A DNA stretch of 64,000 bases, from the NCBI GenBank assembly GCA_944474755.1, contig OX104114.1:46999070-47063069 (forward strand), in the 5' to 3' direction. Origin of the DNA: Limnoperna fortunei (lineage: Eukaryota; Mollusca; Bivalvia; Mytilida; Modiolidae). A program made the translations under genes and the position numbers. Below, one piece after another: positions 1 to 13,191 of this stretch. The notes beneath the pieces are model-generated. The model was given only the letters and a program-made list of their open reading frames with translations, did not search any database and was not told the origin of the DNA. Each line of letters opens with the position of its first letter. The first letter of the stretch is position 1.

Positions 1-390
1 TGAAAATAGTTTTTTTTTAATTAGATCCCCTATTTACTGGCCAATAACCTATTGCAGTAAAAAGAACACCATGAGAATGCCTTTAATACACAAAGATAAT
101 TTGTCTTTAGTGTGACCAAATGTTTTTCTAATGCTTCAATATCCATTTTGTTTTTCCTTATACTTACATGTATATGATTTTTGACAGAAACAAAAAAAAT
201 GAATGGTCCTCAATGCCTCTTGAGATATATGGAGCTGAAAGGAACATCACATTTGTCACGTCTACATGAATAGCAACAAACAAAACAATATAGTCACACA
301 TATTGACCTTACAATTTGTTCATATCAAGTAGTTTTATAAAAATATGATAGTCTTATATATAAATAAAATATGTTCATTTTTCTGTACAG

Positions 391-548
391 AAGTTTAAGT
401 TCACCAGCTATTCTAGCTCTGTGTTTGCTTCCATACGACAGGCAGTCAGCGTGTCAGAAGATCAGTATTTAAACACAATAGCTCCTCCTGAATTACCATA
501 TATGGAATTTATGAGTAACTCTCGGAGTGGACAAGATTTTTATCTCAG
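391..548 (+). CDS. PIP5KL1: PIP5KL1-like exon (first in window)
   Basis: It encodes residues 1-52 of the partial product, from KFKFTSYSSSVFASIRQAV to the glycine-loop-like SGQDFYLS. Acceptor tgtacag and donor ag|gtacag are seen; two bases carry into the next exon. Confidence 0.82.
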
Positions 549-3500
549 GTACAGATAGAAGGCCCATGATTTCTACAATAGGGAAGAGGTTATTTATTTA
601 TTCATAACTGCTCATATTTCCTATGAGAAAGGACACCATTTCTGAAATTGCAAATGGGTACTTACCTCAGTTAATGAGTAATGACAAAGGTTTCTGAAAT
701 TGAAAGAAATCTTATACCTCATTAATTTTTCTACCTTTCAAACTGAATTGCCAAAGATATTTCTTAATATGCTGAGTTTCTTTCTGTTTTTATTTAAATA
801 TAAAGGGCATTCGAGTTCAATTTGATGATAATATGGTAGAGATTTCTTTATAAGATTTATTTTAAGCTTTGTGCAATAACCCAGACCCAATATGTTTGCA
901 TTTTACAAATGATTTACATGTTGTTGTTTTAGCAATGATCAACAATACATACTAAAAACAGATAAGAAACACAACATTGACATATTTCAGTCATTTTTGT
1001 TGTAAGTACCAATAGATTATTATAATAGATATAGTAGATCAGATATAAAGATATTTTTCCCTGTATCAGTATTTTTCCTGGAATGTGATTGGTTAATTAC
1101 ATGTCTTTACAAAACCCATATACCTGGTTGTAGCTAAATCTTATACCAGTATGTTGATAACCATTAGTTGCGCCAAAGCACCTAATATGTATTCATACTG
1201 GGAATGGTGCATTGGTTTGCTTTTTATTCAGAATAATAATATCTTTGGCGAAAAAAGGTTCAAATGCAGGGAATTTTTTAGCGCTCGCCACTTTCGTCAT
1301 TGACGAAATCATTTGAAAATTGACGACATATTTCTAAATCAATTTCGTCACCCGATTTCCAACAAGTACATGTACTAAAATTTTTTGGTACAATTCATTC
1401 TACCAAGTGTAAAATGTCATACTTATGACCCCAATGCCAATTAACAAGAAATTTAATTTTTTCACCTCGATACTTTTAAACAGCAGGTGTCAATCGCCTA
1501 ATCGATGTTTTTACGGGCAATGGGATTAACATGATTAAGTGGTGCTCCTGGTCAATTTACGCAAACAAAAGTGTCATTGATCGTACTGATGCGCACAGAC
1601 TTCCACCTTTTGATTAAATATGTAATGCAAATAAAAATTGCAAAGATTTTGCGGATGTAACTCATGTTTCATATGTTTTGCTGGTTTCAAATGGATTACA
1701 CGCCATTTGTGTACATCCGAGATACGTCTAATAACCGATGGATACCACATAGAAAACGAAGAGTACAACGGCCCTTAATGAAAAATTGTAACCGATTGAT
1801 ATACAAACGCTTTTTAAATAAGTTTTAAAATTAAAATTCTTTGAAAATTTATAAACATTTTGTTATAATCATTTTTTAAAACAAATTAATACACTGCAAT
1901 TTTTATACTTTTTTTTATACTATGATATTTCACCAGTACAATGAATGCATGCTTCTGAGCAGATGCTTGTAAGGCTCATCCGCTAAAGTGACTAAAGCCC
2001 TCAAAATCCTTAAAAATTCCCTGAAATGTATTCCATTTTCAACATAAGAAACAGACAAAAGCTACATCAACATCACACTATTTTTGGGAAGGTTGCGTAG
2101 CAAACTTACACCTTGCTAACGTTCAGATATATAGAAACTACTGCGACCGGCGTGTAATAAAACCTTACGCTCGTAAATATAGGTCACATTGGAGGAATCT
2201 ATCAATTACATGAATCGGTGCACCACATTTATCTTGAACAACTTTACTATACATGTCCTTTCGTATTATGTCTCATTTACTGTATAACTGACAACTAATA
2301 TTACGATTTAAACAAAAATTCCATGTTCATCCGCGAGAGACAGACTTGTTACACTTTTTGGTTTGGAGATCAACGCGATATTTGGCAATCCTTGCGATAG
2401 CTGTTCACTGAACCGACAAATGTAGTACTGACAAAGTGGCATCAGTCTAATAATATTTGATGACGTTATTATGATTGAAGTGATTTAATGATTATTTTGT
2501 GCGATCGTGTGGTCGTCATTTCATACGGTTTTTGCATTCTATTTCTCACGTGTTTTATTAAATGAAAATTAACACAAAAGTGTGTGCTTTGTCGATGTAC
2601 AGATTTGCAGAGCGGTGCCATCTATAAAAATTTTTGAGGGTGGGAAAATGGCATGTAGAAGTTTCGTAAATAAAATACAAGTTGTTGAATTAAATATAAC
2701 AATTTCTAACTAATAAAAATATATTGAAAAAGATATTTTTGTGACACAAGAATAGTAAATGGATTATTTGACATCGGTGATCAATTGCACTCACCATGTC
2801 GCTACATTATTTCCATAGTAAAAGCTGACACAATTTGTTTCCGGTCCTTTTGATTAATTTTTATAATTGTTAATTCATGCTGAACCATTAATATTTCTCG
2901 TAAAACAAGTCGAAATTGGTCACCACCCATCGTAATAAGCCAAAAAACGTACCAATTTTCTGTGTATGTTTACCTCAAGAAATTGCCGTCGTTTCAGACG
3001 ATGTTGCATTTTATGCTTTAAGTATCTAATTAAACAAAAGTCAAAACGATATATTTTTCTTCATTGTATGTGTTCCTTAAAACAAAGGAAGATGTGATCA
3101 ATTCAGTGTGTTTTAGCAGAAGTTTTTTGAGTGACAAATAAAACCTCTTAGCGCATATGGTCGATCTTATGTTCCTTATGTAGATCCAAAAAGGTGCAAA
3201 TTGAAATCAGCAATTATTTTTTAACATTTGTTCAGCGTTTTGAAATGCTGTGTTTCAATTTGATAGAGCGATTTTCCAAGGTAAATTTTGACCAAAATTA
3301 GAACGGGTGTAACTTGGAGCAATCGATCATGTCCATTTGAAAACCTCTGGGTAATGTCGTTTGCGGTTTAGGTGCGAATACCATAGAACGTCACGAAAGC
3401 TGGCGATCTTTTGTAAACATTGTAAGACACTTGTTGAAAACAAAAAGTGTCAGATTGCGTAGCAAAAGTCAAGTACATGTAAACAACAAGCATAGTATGG

Positions 3501-6500
3501 AATATGTACAGTGGAAATTTTTTTATTGGATTTTTGTAATAAAAAGTTACAATATCGCATATTCAATATTAATTTTAAAAAATGCAAGCAGAAAAGCACT
3601 CCATTTGATTGTGTCTTTTAGTATAAGCTATTAACACACTGTTTAAATTTAAAACAAACTAGTTGACATGCATTCTGTTATAGTGTGTGGGACTCGATAT
3701 AACAAAATCGACCTAGTATCATTCGAAAGCACATGTAAATCGATTTGCACAGATCCCTGTGTTGTAATTGTTTAATGCAACTTTCAGCAATTTTTCAGCT
3801 ATATTTGGGTGTCATGTTTTTATTGGAGGAGAAAGCCAGATTGTAGGAGGAAGCCAGATTCTAGGAGTCTTTTAATAATTGTCAATCAAGATTGAAGTTG
3901 AGCACACCCTGGCAGCAGTAAGATTCAAACAACATGAACAAGTGCTGACAGGCATTCGATCAATAGTAGATGAATACTACCTTAACCACTCGGCAACTGA
4001 AGCCCTGGAGTATTACAGAATTAAATTATTTTAGTTTTGAATATTTTAGAATCTTATGCCATCACTTACATTTATAGGGAGACATTTACATATATGTACA
4101 TGTATTTGATGCAAGTTATATTCCAACCATATAACAGGTGCGATTTTTATGTCTGAAATGGGCAGCAGCAAATTTGTCTTATTTATAAATATATTTATAA
4201 AAGTTATGATAGAAACATCTTCAATTGTATCGTTGCACTGAATGGATTTTGATGCAATTTTGATGGCCTCTTTGTCACATAGTGCTATTGTACACCTGAT
4301 ATTTCAAATTTTGATTGGAATGATATTTAGGATTTCCCATAGCAAACATTGACTTGCCATTCTTTGATGTAGGGTTTACCTATCTCTTATCCACAACTAC
4401 TTGCACCACTGAGTGGGATTTGATGAAACTTTTGCAGAATCCTTTGTCATATGGTGGAATTGTGCACCTGATATTTACAGTTTGAGCAAAACGATTTTTG
4501 GAGTTTCCAACAGCAAAGCCCTGGACATTGCATGCCATTCAAGACATAGGGGAGCTGGGGCTATCAATTATGAGGATTGCAAAGTTTTTTCTAGTCTTTA
4601 ATTAATATCTAATATGTTTCTAAATTTACCTGATTTATTTTACATTTGTTTGTTTTATTGCCTGTCAAACATGAGGCAGGAATCTCATTTCATACTTGCA
4701 AAGCAACCTTTCCTTCGGTGCAGTCTGCACTTTGATTACATCTCTGCTAATGACATTTGGCACCAAAATTTATTTGGTCGACATCAAATTGAAGCCATGA
4801 AAAACGCTTATTTTTCTAGAACAAATATACTACCCAACAAACACATGAAACCATCATTTTCTAAAATTTTCAATAAAACTTTACTGGATTATGAAGAAAA
4901 TGCTACTTTAACACAATGTCATACTTCCTGAAAATCCATCATGTCAGAATCAAACCGGTTATAAAATTGTTGTACACGTTCATATCTATAGATTTTGAGA
5001 TTTTAACACCTAGATATTGAGACTTTAACACCTTAAGCACCCTGCACATTTATTAGCTCAGTGTGTACTTGGATCCTTCAGGTCTTAAAATATCCATATC
5101 TATGGATATTAACGTATATACAATGTACCTAATAATACATAATCATGAATAAAAACAGATTATATATACATTTATATATACATGTATGTACCTCATCATA
5201 TTTATATCTGAAGCCTTTCAACTCCTCTTCAAAAATACAATGATTAGAAAACTGCTTAACAGACCATCTTGTATGAAGTACACGTCTGTCTCCTAAAATC
5301 GTTGTATTTAGATCTATCTGTAATGAATATCACAATGATGGAATTTGTACTTAAAGACCACTTTTTCCTCGATCTCCCTTGAATGCATTTCTCATTTTCC
5401 AAACATGGTATATATGAAAAGTTGCATTGTGGCCAGAGTAAAACTGAAAAACTTGTCAGTAGGGGGGAGTAAAACCCAAACAAAACAATGCAGCTAATTT
5501 GATTATTTTTCATGCAGATTAACAATTTAATAATCAGCATAAAACATTTACCATTAGACCTGTCATTTTTTCCCACACTTATTTGTGTATTAATTTTGTA
5601 TTTTAGTGTATTTAATAGAAAATTTTATTTTTGTTTTTTTTACAGAGAGTATTTAGATCATTTTCAGACGTATCCTCATTCACTGATTGTAAAGTTTCTT
5701 GGAATTTATGTAATTGATGGTCCTGGATGTCCTAGGGTATGTAACTTTTAATGTTCAGGACGTTCACAGTGGTAGGAAAGAAGTGAAGAAATATCAGGAA
5801 CACAATCAAATCTCTAAGTCAAATACACTAATACATACCTTGGGACATATAATAACAAACACAGAACAAAACAACACACAAACATAAGCCAGCAACACAA
5901 ACTTTCAAGGAAATGAAAGTGAGCTCAGGTGCTCCAAAAGAGTAAGCAGTTCATGTCTGTTGCAGGCATGCTCTTTGTGTTTCTGGCAGTAAGTTCATAA
6001 TAATAGTACATAAAAAAGACCATTGACATTTTTCATGTTTTTATTATTATTAAGAGGATATAGAACAAGGGAGGGTCATCATCAAGGCACAAATTAGTGC
6101 ATGAGTGGGCATTGTACATGTAGATACAAATTTTTACAAAAATTCAACAGAAAAAGCAAACTTGATTGGTTTCAATCAAATGCAGTATTTGCATAACATA
6201 AAAACCATTATAAACTGTGAAAGGAAGAAATAAAAAGAAGAATCCTGTTTGCCTAAAAAAAAAATCACCCAGGTTCTACGTATAAAAATAAAAAAGCATC
6301 CAGTTTGATCTGGAATTACAAAGCATAGCTGCAATGTTCAGAAATAAAAAATATATGGTTTGGATTGTTTTTATGTATTGACATAAACCATTATCCACTT
6401 TGTATTTATGTTAATATAGATCCAATGTTTATATTGGTTGACACTACAGAGGATTTAGTTTCTGTATAATAACATTATATAAAAACATATCCAGTTTCAT

Positions 6501-9500
6501 TGTATTGACAATAAAAATTATAAGGTGTTTATATACATGCATTAAGTAATGTACAGTTTCAGTATACTAAGAACCCAGTTGGTATATACTGACATTTATC
6601 AACAAAAACATACTGTTTCCATGTACTGACATTTATCAACAAAAACATACTGTTTCCATGTACTGACATTTATCAACAAAAACATACTGTTTCCATGTAC
6701 TGACATTTATAGCATCTAAAGTTTCTGTAGTGTTATCTTCAGCAAGTAACATTTAAGGTTCTACTTTACTGACATTGATTACACTGTAATGTAATAATAA
6801 AAACTTGACCAACACTATCACTCAATTAAATACAAGTTATTTAGTGATGAAGTTTACATTCTAAACTAAATTTCAGACCCATTTCCTAGCTATGCAGAAT
6901 ATATTTTACCCACCACAGAGGATAGAAACCAGATTTGACATCAAAGGTTGCTTGAAAAACAGATATCAAAAGGTACAATATTTTTAGAAATATTCATAGA
7001 CTAAATAATAGGTTTATTTGTCCAAACCACTCAAAACCAAAATACATCAGTTGACAGATTAGCAAATAAAATTCTATCATGTCAAGTAGTGATGATAAAG
7101 ATGAAAAAAAAGATGTGTTTCCTATAAAACCAGTCGTGAAAGATGATCTGTATTAGAAACCAATTACCCATTATTCTTTACTTTATCAATTTACAAATTG
7201 ATAATGATAAAAGACCTGATAGATGGGGACTCTGAATACAGGATACACAGTTTAAAACAGTATAATAAAATAAAAAATTGTTTGTATTTAAAATACAGTG
7301 CACTTATTTCTGCTTTTAGCAATTTTTTAGCTCAATCATGGCCACCAGTGAAACCCAGAATACCGGAATACAGACTTACCTGTAGCACATAGAATACCAG
7401 ACTGCAGACTTGCTGTTAGCACATAAAATACCAGACTGCAGACTTACTGTTAGCACGTAGAATACAGTACTGCAGACTTTCTGTTAGCACGTAGAATACA
7501 GTACTGCAGACTTACTGTTAGCACGTAGAATACCAGACTGCAGACTTACTGTTAGCACGTAGAACACAGTACTGCAGACTTACTGTTAGCAGGTAGAATA
7601 CAGTACTGCATATTTACTGTTAGCACTTATAATACAGTACTGCAGATTTACTTTTTAGCACTTATAATACAGTACTGCAGATTTACTGTTAGCACTTATA
7701 ATACAGTACTGCAGATTTACTGTTAGCACTTATAATACAGTACTGCATATTTACTGTTAGCACTTATAATACAGTACTGCAGATTTACTGTTAGCACTTA
7801 TAATACAGTACTGCAGATTTACTGTTAGCACTTATAATACAGTACTGCAGATTTACTGTTAGCACATAGAATACCAGACTGCAGATTTACTGTAAGCACG
7901 TAGAATACAGTACTGCAGATTTACTGTTAGCACTTATAATACAGTACTGCAGATTTACTGTTAGCATATATAATACAGTACTGCAGATTTACTGTTAGCA
8001 CATAGAATACCAGACTGCAGATTTACTGTTAGCACGTAGAATACAGTACTGCAGATTTACTGTTAGCACTTATAATACAGTACTGCATATTTACTGTTAG
8101 CACTTATAATACAGTACTGCAGATTTACTGTTAGCACATAGAATACCAGACTGTAGATTTACTGTTAGCACGTAGAATACAGTACTGCAGATTTACTGTT
8201 AGCACGTAGAATACAGTGCTTCAGATTTACTGTTAGCACATAGAATACCAGACTGACGATTTACTGTTAGCACTTATAATCCAGTACTGCAGATTTACTG
8301 TTAGCACATAGAATACCAGACTGCAGATTTACTGTTAGCACGTAGAATACAGTACTGCAGATTTACTGTAAGCACATGTCCGTTTGTCCATTCATCTGCA
8401 AATGAAACAGGATAAGAAAAATTCACCATTACTTCATATATTGAACATTTTATTGTATAATCAATGCATGTTAATAGTGTTCTATGTCTGTATATTTTAG
8501 CCTTATCCACCCGATAGCAATATTTTGACGATATTAAAGGACCAGAATTTTCTGGAGGAATCCATTGATTTAGGTATGTTTTATTAACTGAACTGTGTAG
8601 TTCAGTATCTTTAGTCTAGAAAGTAATGGTGTATATAGTTTTCTAAACTAACCACCCATCCATTCATCTTGATTTCCTGTTGATAAATTAAATACTTAAT
8701 ATCAGATAACATCCATACTTGGATATGGTCACATATAATGAGAGAAAGTTATTTTGAGGTCCATATTTTAAATTGCAAAGTCAAAGCTTCTGAAGATAGA
8801 CCACATTAATGCAGGAAATGAATTTCCAGATTAACCATAGAAGCTTACACTGGATAGAAAGATCTTGTGAAAAAAAAGTGCAGAACAAGATAAGTTCAGA
8901 ACTTTGCAACTAAAAATGGGCACTACTAATAGGAGAAGAATCAATGTTGGATTTGTTATGATGTTTTCAATGTCAAAGGTCATATTTCCTTATAATAGAC
9001 TGAAAATAGGGCAGGAAAGGCATTTCTGGATAACAATTCTGTGTAAATAAGTTTGAATGTATTAGTCTTAAGATTGCAATAAGATGTATATACGTGTCAT
9101 GTGACTTAAAGTGAACAAATGAATTATGGGATTTGTGTCTGGTATATCTTCTATGAAATGTCACCTACACTAGTGTTATATCTATTTACTTTAAAACATA
9201 TTTGACACATTTTATTCTCATAGAATTATATGCAGCATGGCCCAATGACCCAGAAATGTATAATGTGACCTAATAAATTGAAGACTTGTTTTTCCATATT
9301 TTCACTTCCTGTTTAGTTGGAAGTTGTATATATGGCTTAAAATGAAAATTTATCCAATTCCACTGTAACATTGAAAATATTTTAAAAAATGCAAGTAGAT
9401 ATCATTAACAGGAGTGCAAGTTTCCAAAATTTAACAAATTTATATTCTCACTATTGGTACATATGGAACATATTCTAATTTTATTCGAAAATAAAATATA

Positions 9501-10652
9501 GGTGTCCAGAAAAAATGGTTTATACAACAACTTAAGATTGATGTAGAATTCTTACGTCAAATTGGTGTTCAAGATTACAGCTTGTTGATTGGTCAACACA
9601 AAATACAAGATACTGAAGCACAGAAAACAATGGGGGATTTAGTCATCAGGGTTAAAAAGTGAGTTTTGAATTAAAATGGATTTGGATTCATATTTAATGT
9701 TTTGTTTATACAGTTGTTATTATACCACCACTTCCAAGAACATGGGTATACTGTTTTACCTTTGTCTCTCCGTTCGTTTGTCCATTCGTCTGTAAAAAAA
9801 ATTCCGTTGCAGTTTTCTAAGCAACTATAGGATGCAGAAGCCTGATATTTTGCATATTGCTTTATCCTTTAGTACCATATGGTGTATAGTGATTGTATGC
9901 TCCTTGGTTATGGACTTCCTGTTTACAGAATACTTAGATTTTTAGATGTGAAAGGGGGTGGGGTATAACTAGTGAGCATTAGCCCACAGTCCTCATTTGT
10001 TGTTCTTAGTGATATTGGATTATGTTTATTGAAGTTCATTGATTTAACTGAAGTAAATTGTAATCATTGATATTTTTAAGGACAAATAATTTGTAAATTT
10101 TACAATTTTAATATTAAAATGTACTGTTTATTTTCAAATGTTATTTTCTTTGAAAACTTCATTGAACGACAAAATAGAAAAAATAAAAATTTTTTTTTTA
10201 TCATTTTCAGGTCAACAGTCTCATCTCACAATACTTTAGACACTAAAATGGATTCAAGCATTGTGACTGATAAAGTTGCAAATGAGAGGAAAGGAAGCAT
10301 ACCTGGTGAGGTAGAGGAACCTGTCAATACAGGGTACCAGAGTGAAAATGTGCTCAAAGTACACAAAAGAATTTATACAGTTCCAGATTTTCTGAAAGAT
10401 CCTGAAAAAGGAGAAATGTCCAATCGCAGACTGTTGTTAAACTGTCGAAATCCACTTCATGTGATCAACGGGGCTGAAAAAAGATATTATTTAGGAATAG
10501 TTGACTTTTTCACTAAGTATGAATGCAGACAACAGTTAGGAAGAATAATTAAAACTCTAAAATATTTATCTTTCGATCACTCAACAGTTCCACCAGACAT
10601 TTATTCTGAAAGATTTCTGAAATTCATTACAGAAAGGACAACAGATTCATAA
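391..10652 (+). CDS. PIP5KL1: PIP5K-like lipid kinase, PIP5KL1-type (5' partial, 7 exons)
   Basis: Coding exons are 391-548, 933-1001, 5646-5736, 6877-6972, 8501-8573, 9502-9658 and 10211-10652. All joins keep frame and have GT/AG borders; together they give 361 residues and a TAA stop. The first exon opens after a good acceptor (ttctgtacag), so the start codon lies upstream of the window. The protein follows the phosphatidylinositol phosphate kinase fold: a glycine-loop-like stretch (SRSGQDFYLS, about 43-52), ATP-lysine candidate K61 (YILKT), a DIKG motif at 127-130, DYSLL at 187-191 and GIVD with metal-binding candidate D313. The spacing and the phrases FDIKGC, VQDYSLL and NPLHVINGAEKRYYLGIVD fit PIP5KL1 better than the larger type I enzymes. 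Type I enzymes make PI(4,5)P2 from PI4P at membranes; mammalian PIP5KL1 is reported to have little activity of its own and to partner with type I kinases. Whether this copy is active is unknown. Confidence 0.85.
933..1001 (+). CDS. PIP5KL1: PIP5KL1-like exon with ATP-lysine candidate
   Basis: A short 69-base exon encoding SNDQQYILKTDKKHN onward. K61 in ILKT matches the conserved kinase lysine of the PIPK family. The acceptor is ttgttttag and the donor tt|gtaagt. Confidence 0.82.
3140..3430 (+). repeat. divergent copy of the 55.6-kb MITE interior
   Basis: The stretch from 'tggtcgatcttatg' through 'gtagatccaaaaagg', 'gagcgattttccaagg', 'aattttgacc' and 'gggtaatgtcgttt' parallels 55670-55880 in the same order. 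The terminal inverted repeats are not clearly preserved here. Confidence 0.5.
3780..4010 (-). mobile_element. tRNA-derived SINE, degenerate copy
   Basis: It contains, in reverse orientation, the family's tail (cagcaatttttcagctat), central block (tttttattgg-ggag) and head (gatcaatagtagatgaa...accttaaccactcggc). Part of the centre is deleted. Confidence 0.6.
5646..5736 (+). CDS. PIP5KL1: PIP5KL1-like exon
   Basis: It encodes LEYLDHFQTYPHSLIVKFLG and a short tail ending GPGCPR, matching the helix and strand HPHSLLxRLLG of PIP5KL1. It follows a T-rich tract and ends at gtatgt, in phase 0. Confidence 0.82.
5737..6876 (+). other. PIP5KL1-like intron, 1.1 kb
   Basis: No gene is seen. The second half (about 6290-6790) is built of degenerate repeats of 'cagtttcatgtactgacattta'-like units, including the exact 37-bp triplet listed separately. 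Confidence 0.45.
6589..6709. repeat. 37-bp tandem repeat, about 3 copies
   Basis: Units start tgacatttatcaacaaaaac and end tactgtttccatgtac. Three adjacent copies are essentially identical; looser relatives lie on both sides. Confidence 0.9.
6877..6972 (+). CDS. PIP5KL1: PIP5KL1-like exon with DIKG motif
   Basis: Thirty-two codons, THFLAMQNIFYPPQR through FDIKGCLKNRYQK. DIKGC corresponds to DLKGS of classical PIP kinases and is the form seen in PIP5KL1. The acceptor is aaatttcag and the donor aag|gtacaa. Confidence 0.85.
7365..8376. repeat. 34-bp minisatellite in PIP5KL1-like intron, about 30 copies
   Basis: The unit reads gatttactgttagcac + ttataatacagtactgca, and the spacing is exactly 34 bases over most of the array. 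Three flavours occur after 'gcac': ttataatacag, gtagaatacag and atagaatacca. Between 7863 and 8135 they follow a four-unit order that repeats every 136 bases, so part of the array is a higher-order repeat. Confidence 0.95.
8501..8573 (+). CDS. PIP5KL1: PIP5KL1-like exon
   Basis: It encodes PYPPDSNILTILKDQNFLEE and SIDLG, matching the 'LKDLNF' segment of the family. The acceptor tatattttag lies 120 bases past the 34-bp minisatellite. Confidence 0.83.
9502..9658 (+). CDS. PIP5KL1: PIP5KL1-like exon with DYSLL motif
   Basis: It encodes VQKKWFIQQLKIDVEFLRQ and then GVQDYSLLIGQH, the catalytic-loop equivalent of MDYSLLVG, ending VIRVKK. The donor is gtgagt, in phase 2. Confidence 0.85.
9717..9980 (+). 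repeat. dispersed repeat with 'cattcgtctgt' segment
   Basis: Begins near 'ttataccaccacttccaag' and ends near 'gagcattagcccacag'. The part from about 9840 on has a reverse-oriented relative at 43070-43200 (shared: ttgcatattgctttatcct, ccatatggtgtatag, acttcctgtttacagaata). Confidence 0.65.
10211..10652 (+). CDS. PIP5KL1: PIP5KL1-like terminal exon
   Basis: The last exon supplies a poorly conserved acidic/serine insert, then NRRLLLNCRNPLHVINGAEK, LGIVDFF and the C-terminal STVPPDIYSERFLKFI, ending TAA. The acceptor is tcattttcag. In the specificity-loop region it reads CRQQLGRIIK, where type I kinases have KKLEHxWK. Confidence 0.88.
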
Positions 10653-11121
10653 CTAAATAGAAAAAGATACATAATCAATATTAAGTTACAAATGAAAATC
10701 CTTAGTTAAAGCTTTCAGCTAGTTTGCATTTTTTGTAAAAGTCTTTTGTGCTATATGGAATCTATGAAATTGTTCAAGATCATTTCTACCTCAGTGCATG
10801 CAATTTCCTGTAGGACCACAGTACTAGTGTACGACTACTGGCTCTGTAGAACTATAAGCCTTGTGTAGGACCACTGGTCTAAGTGTGCTATATGTTAAAG
10901 ATGACCGTCTCTTAATTAGATCTCTTTTTCATTTAAAGTTACATTGTAGACTGTTATTTTTAGATGAATTTTTTTTTATCAAACATGAATAACCTTTTTG
11001 CCTGTTTATTATTGAACTCATATTTTTTTATTGCAATAATGCTGAATTAGAGATTTTTTAATTTTTGTTTTTCATTATTTCCATTTTTTTTTTATACACT
11101 GGGTTGGAGTGGCATTTGAAT

Positions 11122-11250
11122 TTTGTTTTTTTTGTTTGAATAATGTTAAACGCCATTTTCAGCAATTTTTCAGCTATATCATGGCGTCCAGTTTTTATTG
11201 GGGGAGGAAGCCAGAGTACCCGGGGAAAACCCTGACCTGCGATAGGAAAA
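11122..11250 (-). mobile_element. SINE fragment, 5'-truncated
   Basis: Reverse-oriented tail and centre only: tttgtttgaataatg, cagcaatttttcagctat, ggcgtccagtttttattggg, ccggggaaaaccctgacctg. The tRNA-like head is missing. Confidence 0.7.
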
Positions 11251-13191
11251 CTGGGAGTGACTTTTGAAGGTACACAAATAAATACAAAACAGAGAAAAAC
11301 TTATTTGTTTGGCCTGAATCCATTAAAATAAATAAATGATATATTAATGTAGAATCAACTGTTACTAAGCAACACTTGTACTAATTATCATGTATTATTA
11401 AAATAGATGTCTAATGTCAGACCTCTTTATACTCTGGTGTTGATTTCCACGAGAAATACCCAACATACAACACCTAAAATGGCAAATACATGATGTTTTG
11501 GTGGACGTTTACTGTTCAGTGTAACCATAAGAAGGTTTGTAGTCTGTAAGAGTTCAGTACAGGAACCAAATAAGAAAAATAGTTTTTTTCTTTCAAAAAC
11601 CATGACACAAATATCAAGTATTTAATGTATCATAAATTGGCTTTGTATGATGTAATACAATTATAAAAGGAAGTTGGTAAAAAAAATAGGATTTGAAATG
11701 AATACAAGCATAGGAGAAAATTTGACAAAGTTTGCACTTACAAGGAAATAAAGCCAATCAATGAAATGTTATCTATTATACATAAACAGGATCAAAGGGA
11801 GGCTTTAATTTATTGTAAAATGTCCCCAAAATGGGGGCCACACAATACTCAATGTCATTTAGATACATGTTTACATTGACCAAATAAATTTACAGTGAAC
11901 AAGGAAGAAATATTTTGAAGGATTTTATTATATATTGAAGTCCAAGGTCCATTTACTTCTTTTGGTTGGTATAATCAGTTGACCTCATATAAAAGCTTTA
12001 TTATTAATTTCCTCCACTATATGAAAACTGGAAACTTTTATGTCTATTTTTAGTAATATGCTGCTACACTGTGCAATATGTTGTTTTTGAAATATTGATC
12101 TTTAAAAAGAAATGGTTAATAATCTGGAATAGTTAAGAAAAATGTGAATTTGATCTAAAAAAAATCAAGCTGAAACACTGAGAACTTTTTATGTGTGTTT
12201 TTGTAATATGCTGTAAGACTGCATGCATCTGCTGTTTTTAATCCTGAATAGGGAAGTATTGTTTAATTTTAAGTCAAATTTGTTGGTCAGGTTGCACAAA
12301 GTGCAAACCACGGTTATAGTATGATGAAGTTAGGCAGACAGGGAAATGTCTCTATTTTGTGTAATCAAATCCTCCTACAGTTCTCAACCCAGATCTGTAA
12401 AACTTTACAGAAAGATTGAACAAGATGTGCATCTACTTTTATAGAAGTGTTAAAGACTTTTTTCCTAACTTTCAGACTTGGGAACTTAGTCATTTTTCAG
12501 GTCATTTGCAGAAGACAGGACCTATTTTGTGTAATCAATTCCTCCTACAGTTTTCAACCCAGATCTCTAAAACTTCACAGAAAGTTTGCATATGTATTGA
12601 TTAGCTGCAATTTAGATGTCCAGCTCTTTCTGATGAAGAGTTTTAAAGAAAATAGATTGAAGCAGTTTTCTAAACAGCTGTTATCTGTATTCAGAATTTA
12701 TTAACCAATAGGTTGAAAATACCTGACAGGTCATAGAATTTTGCCTATAATATCCATTACTTTTTGTCATCATGGTGTGATGTGAATTCTGATTGAATAC
12801 TATTTTTAGGCGAACCAATGAAAACGAACAATTCAAAATTATGCAGAATTGTTATATGAAGGTCATTTAAAAATCAATTAATATAAAGAAAACGATGTTG
12901 CCCTACAAAGGATATAATTTTGACCTGAACATTTCCAGGACATTTTCTATCTACCAAATATCCATAACTAAGGACTAATGACTTGAAAAAAATATTTGAC
13001 TTAGGATATGTGACTTGGATCTCAAAAAAATCAAGCTGACACACTGATTGCTCAGTATTAAGCATACTCAAATGTGAATTTATATATACACTGCTTTGTT
13101 GTTTAGTGTTTTTTTTTCCATTATTAATCATGATATTTAATGTTTAAGTTATATTTTTTTATTATTTGGCCTTGTTTTGTACTGCTAATAC

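Larger units (their letters stand above)
1002..5645 (+). other. PIP5KL1-like intron, 4.6 kb
   Basis: No coding signal was recognised. It holds a divergent copy of the MITE seen at 55.6 kb (about 3140-3430) and a SINE copy (about 3780-4010). The short ORFs here have no exon-like borders or family resemblance. Confidence 0.5.

Noticed and set aside
7365..8376. CRISPR-like array, given regular short repeats
   Set aside because: Units are head-to-tail with no unique spacers, in a eukaryotic intron; a minisatellite explains them.
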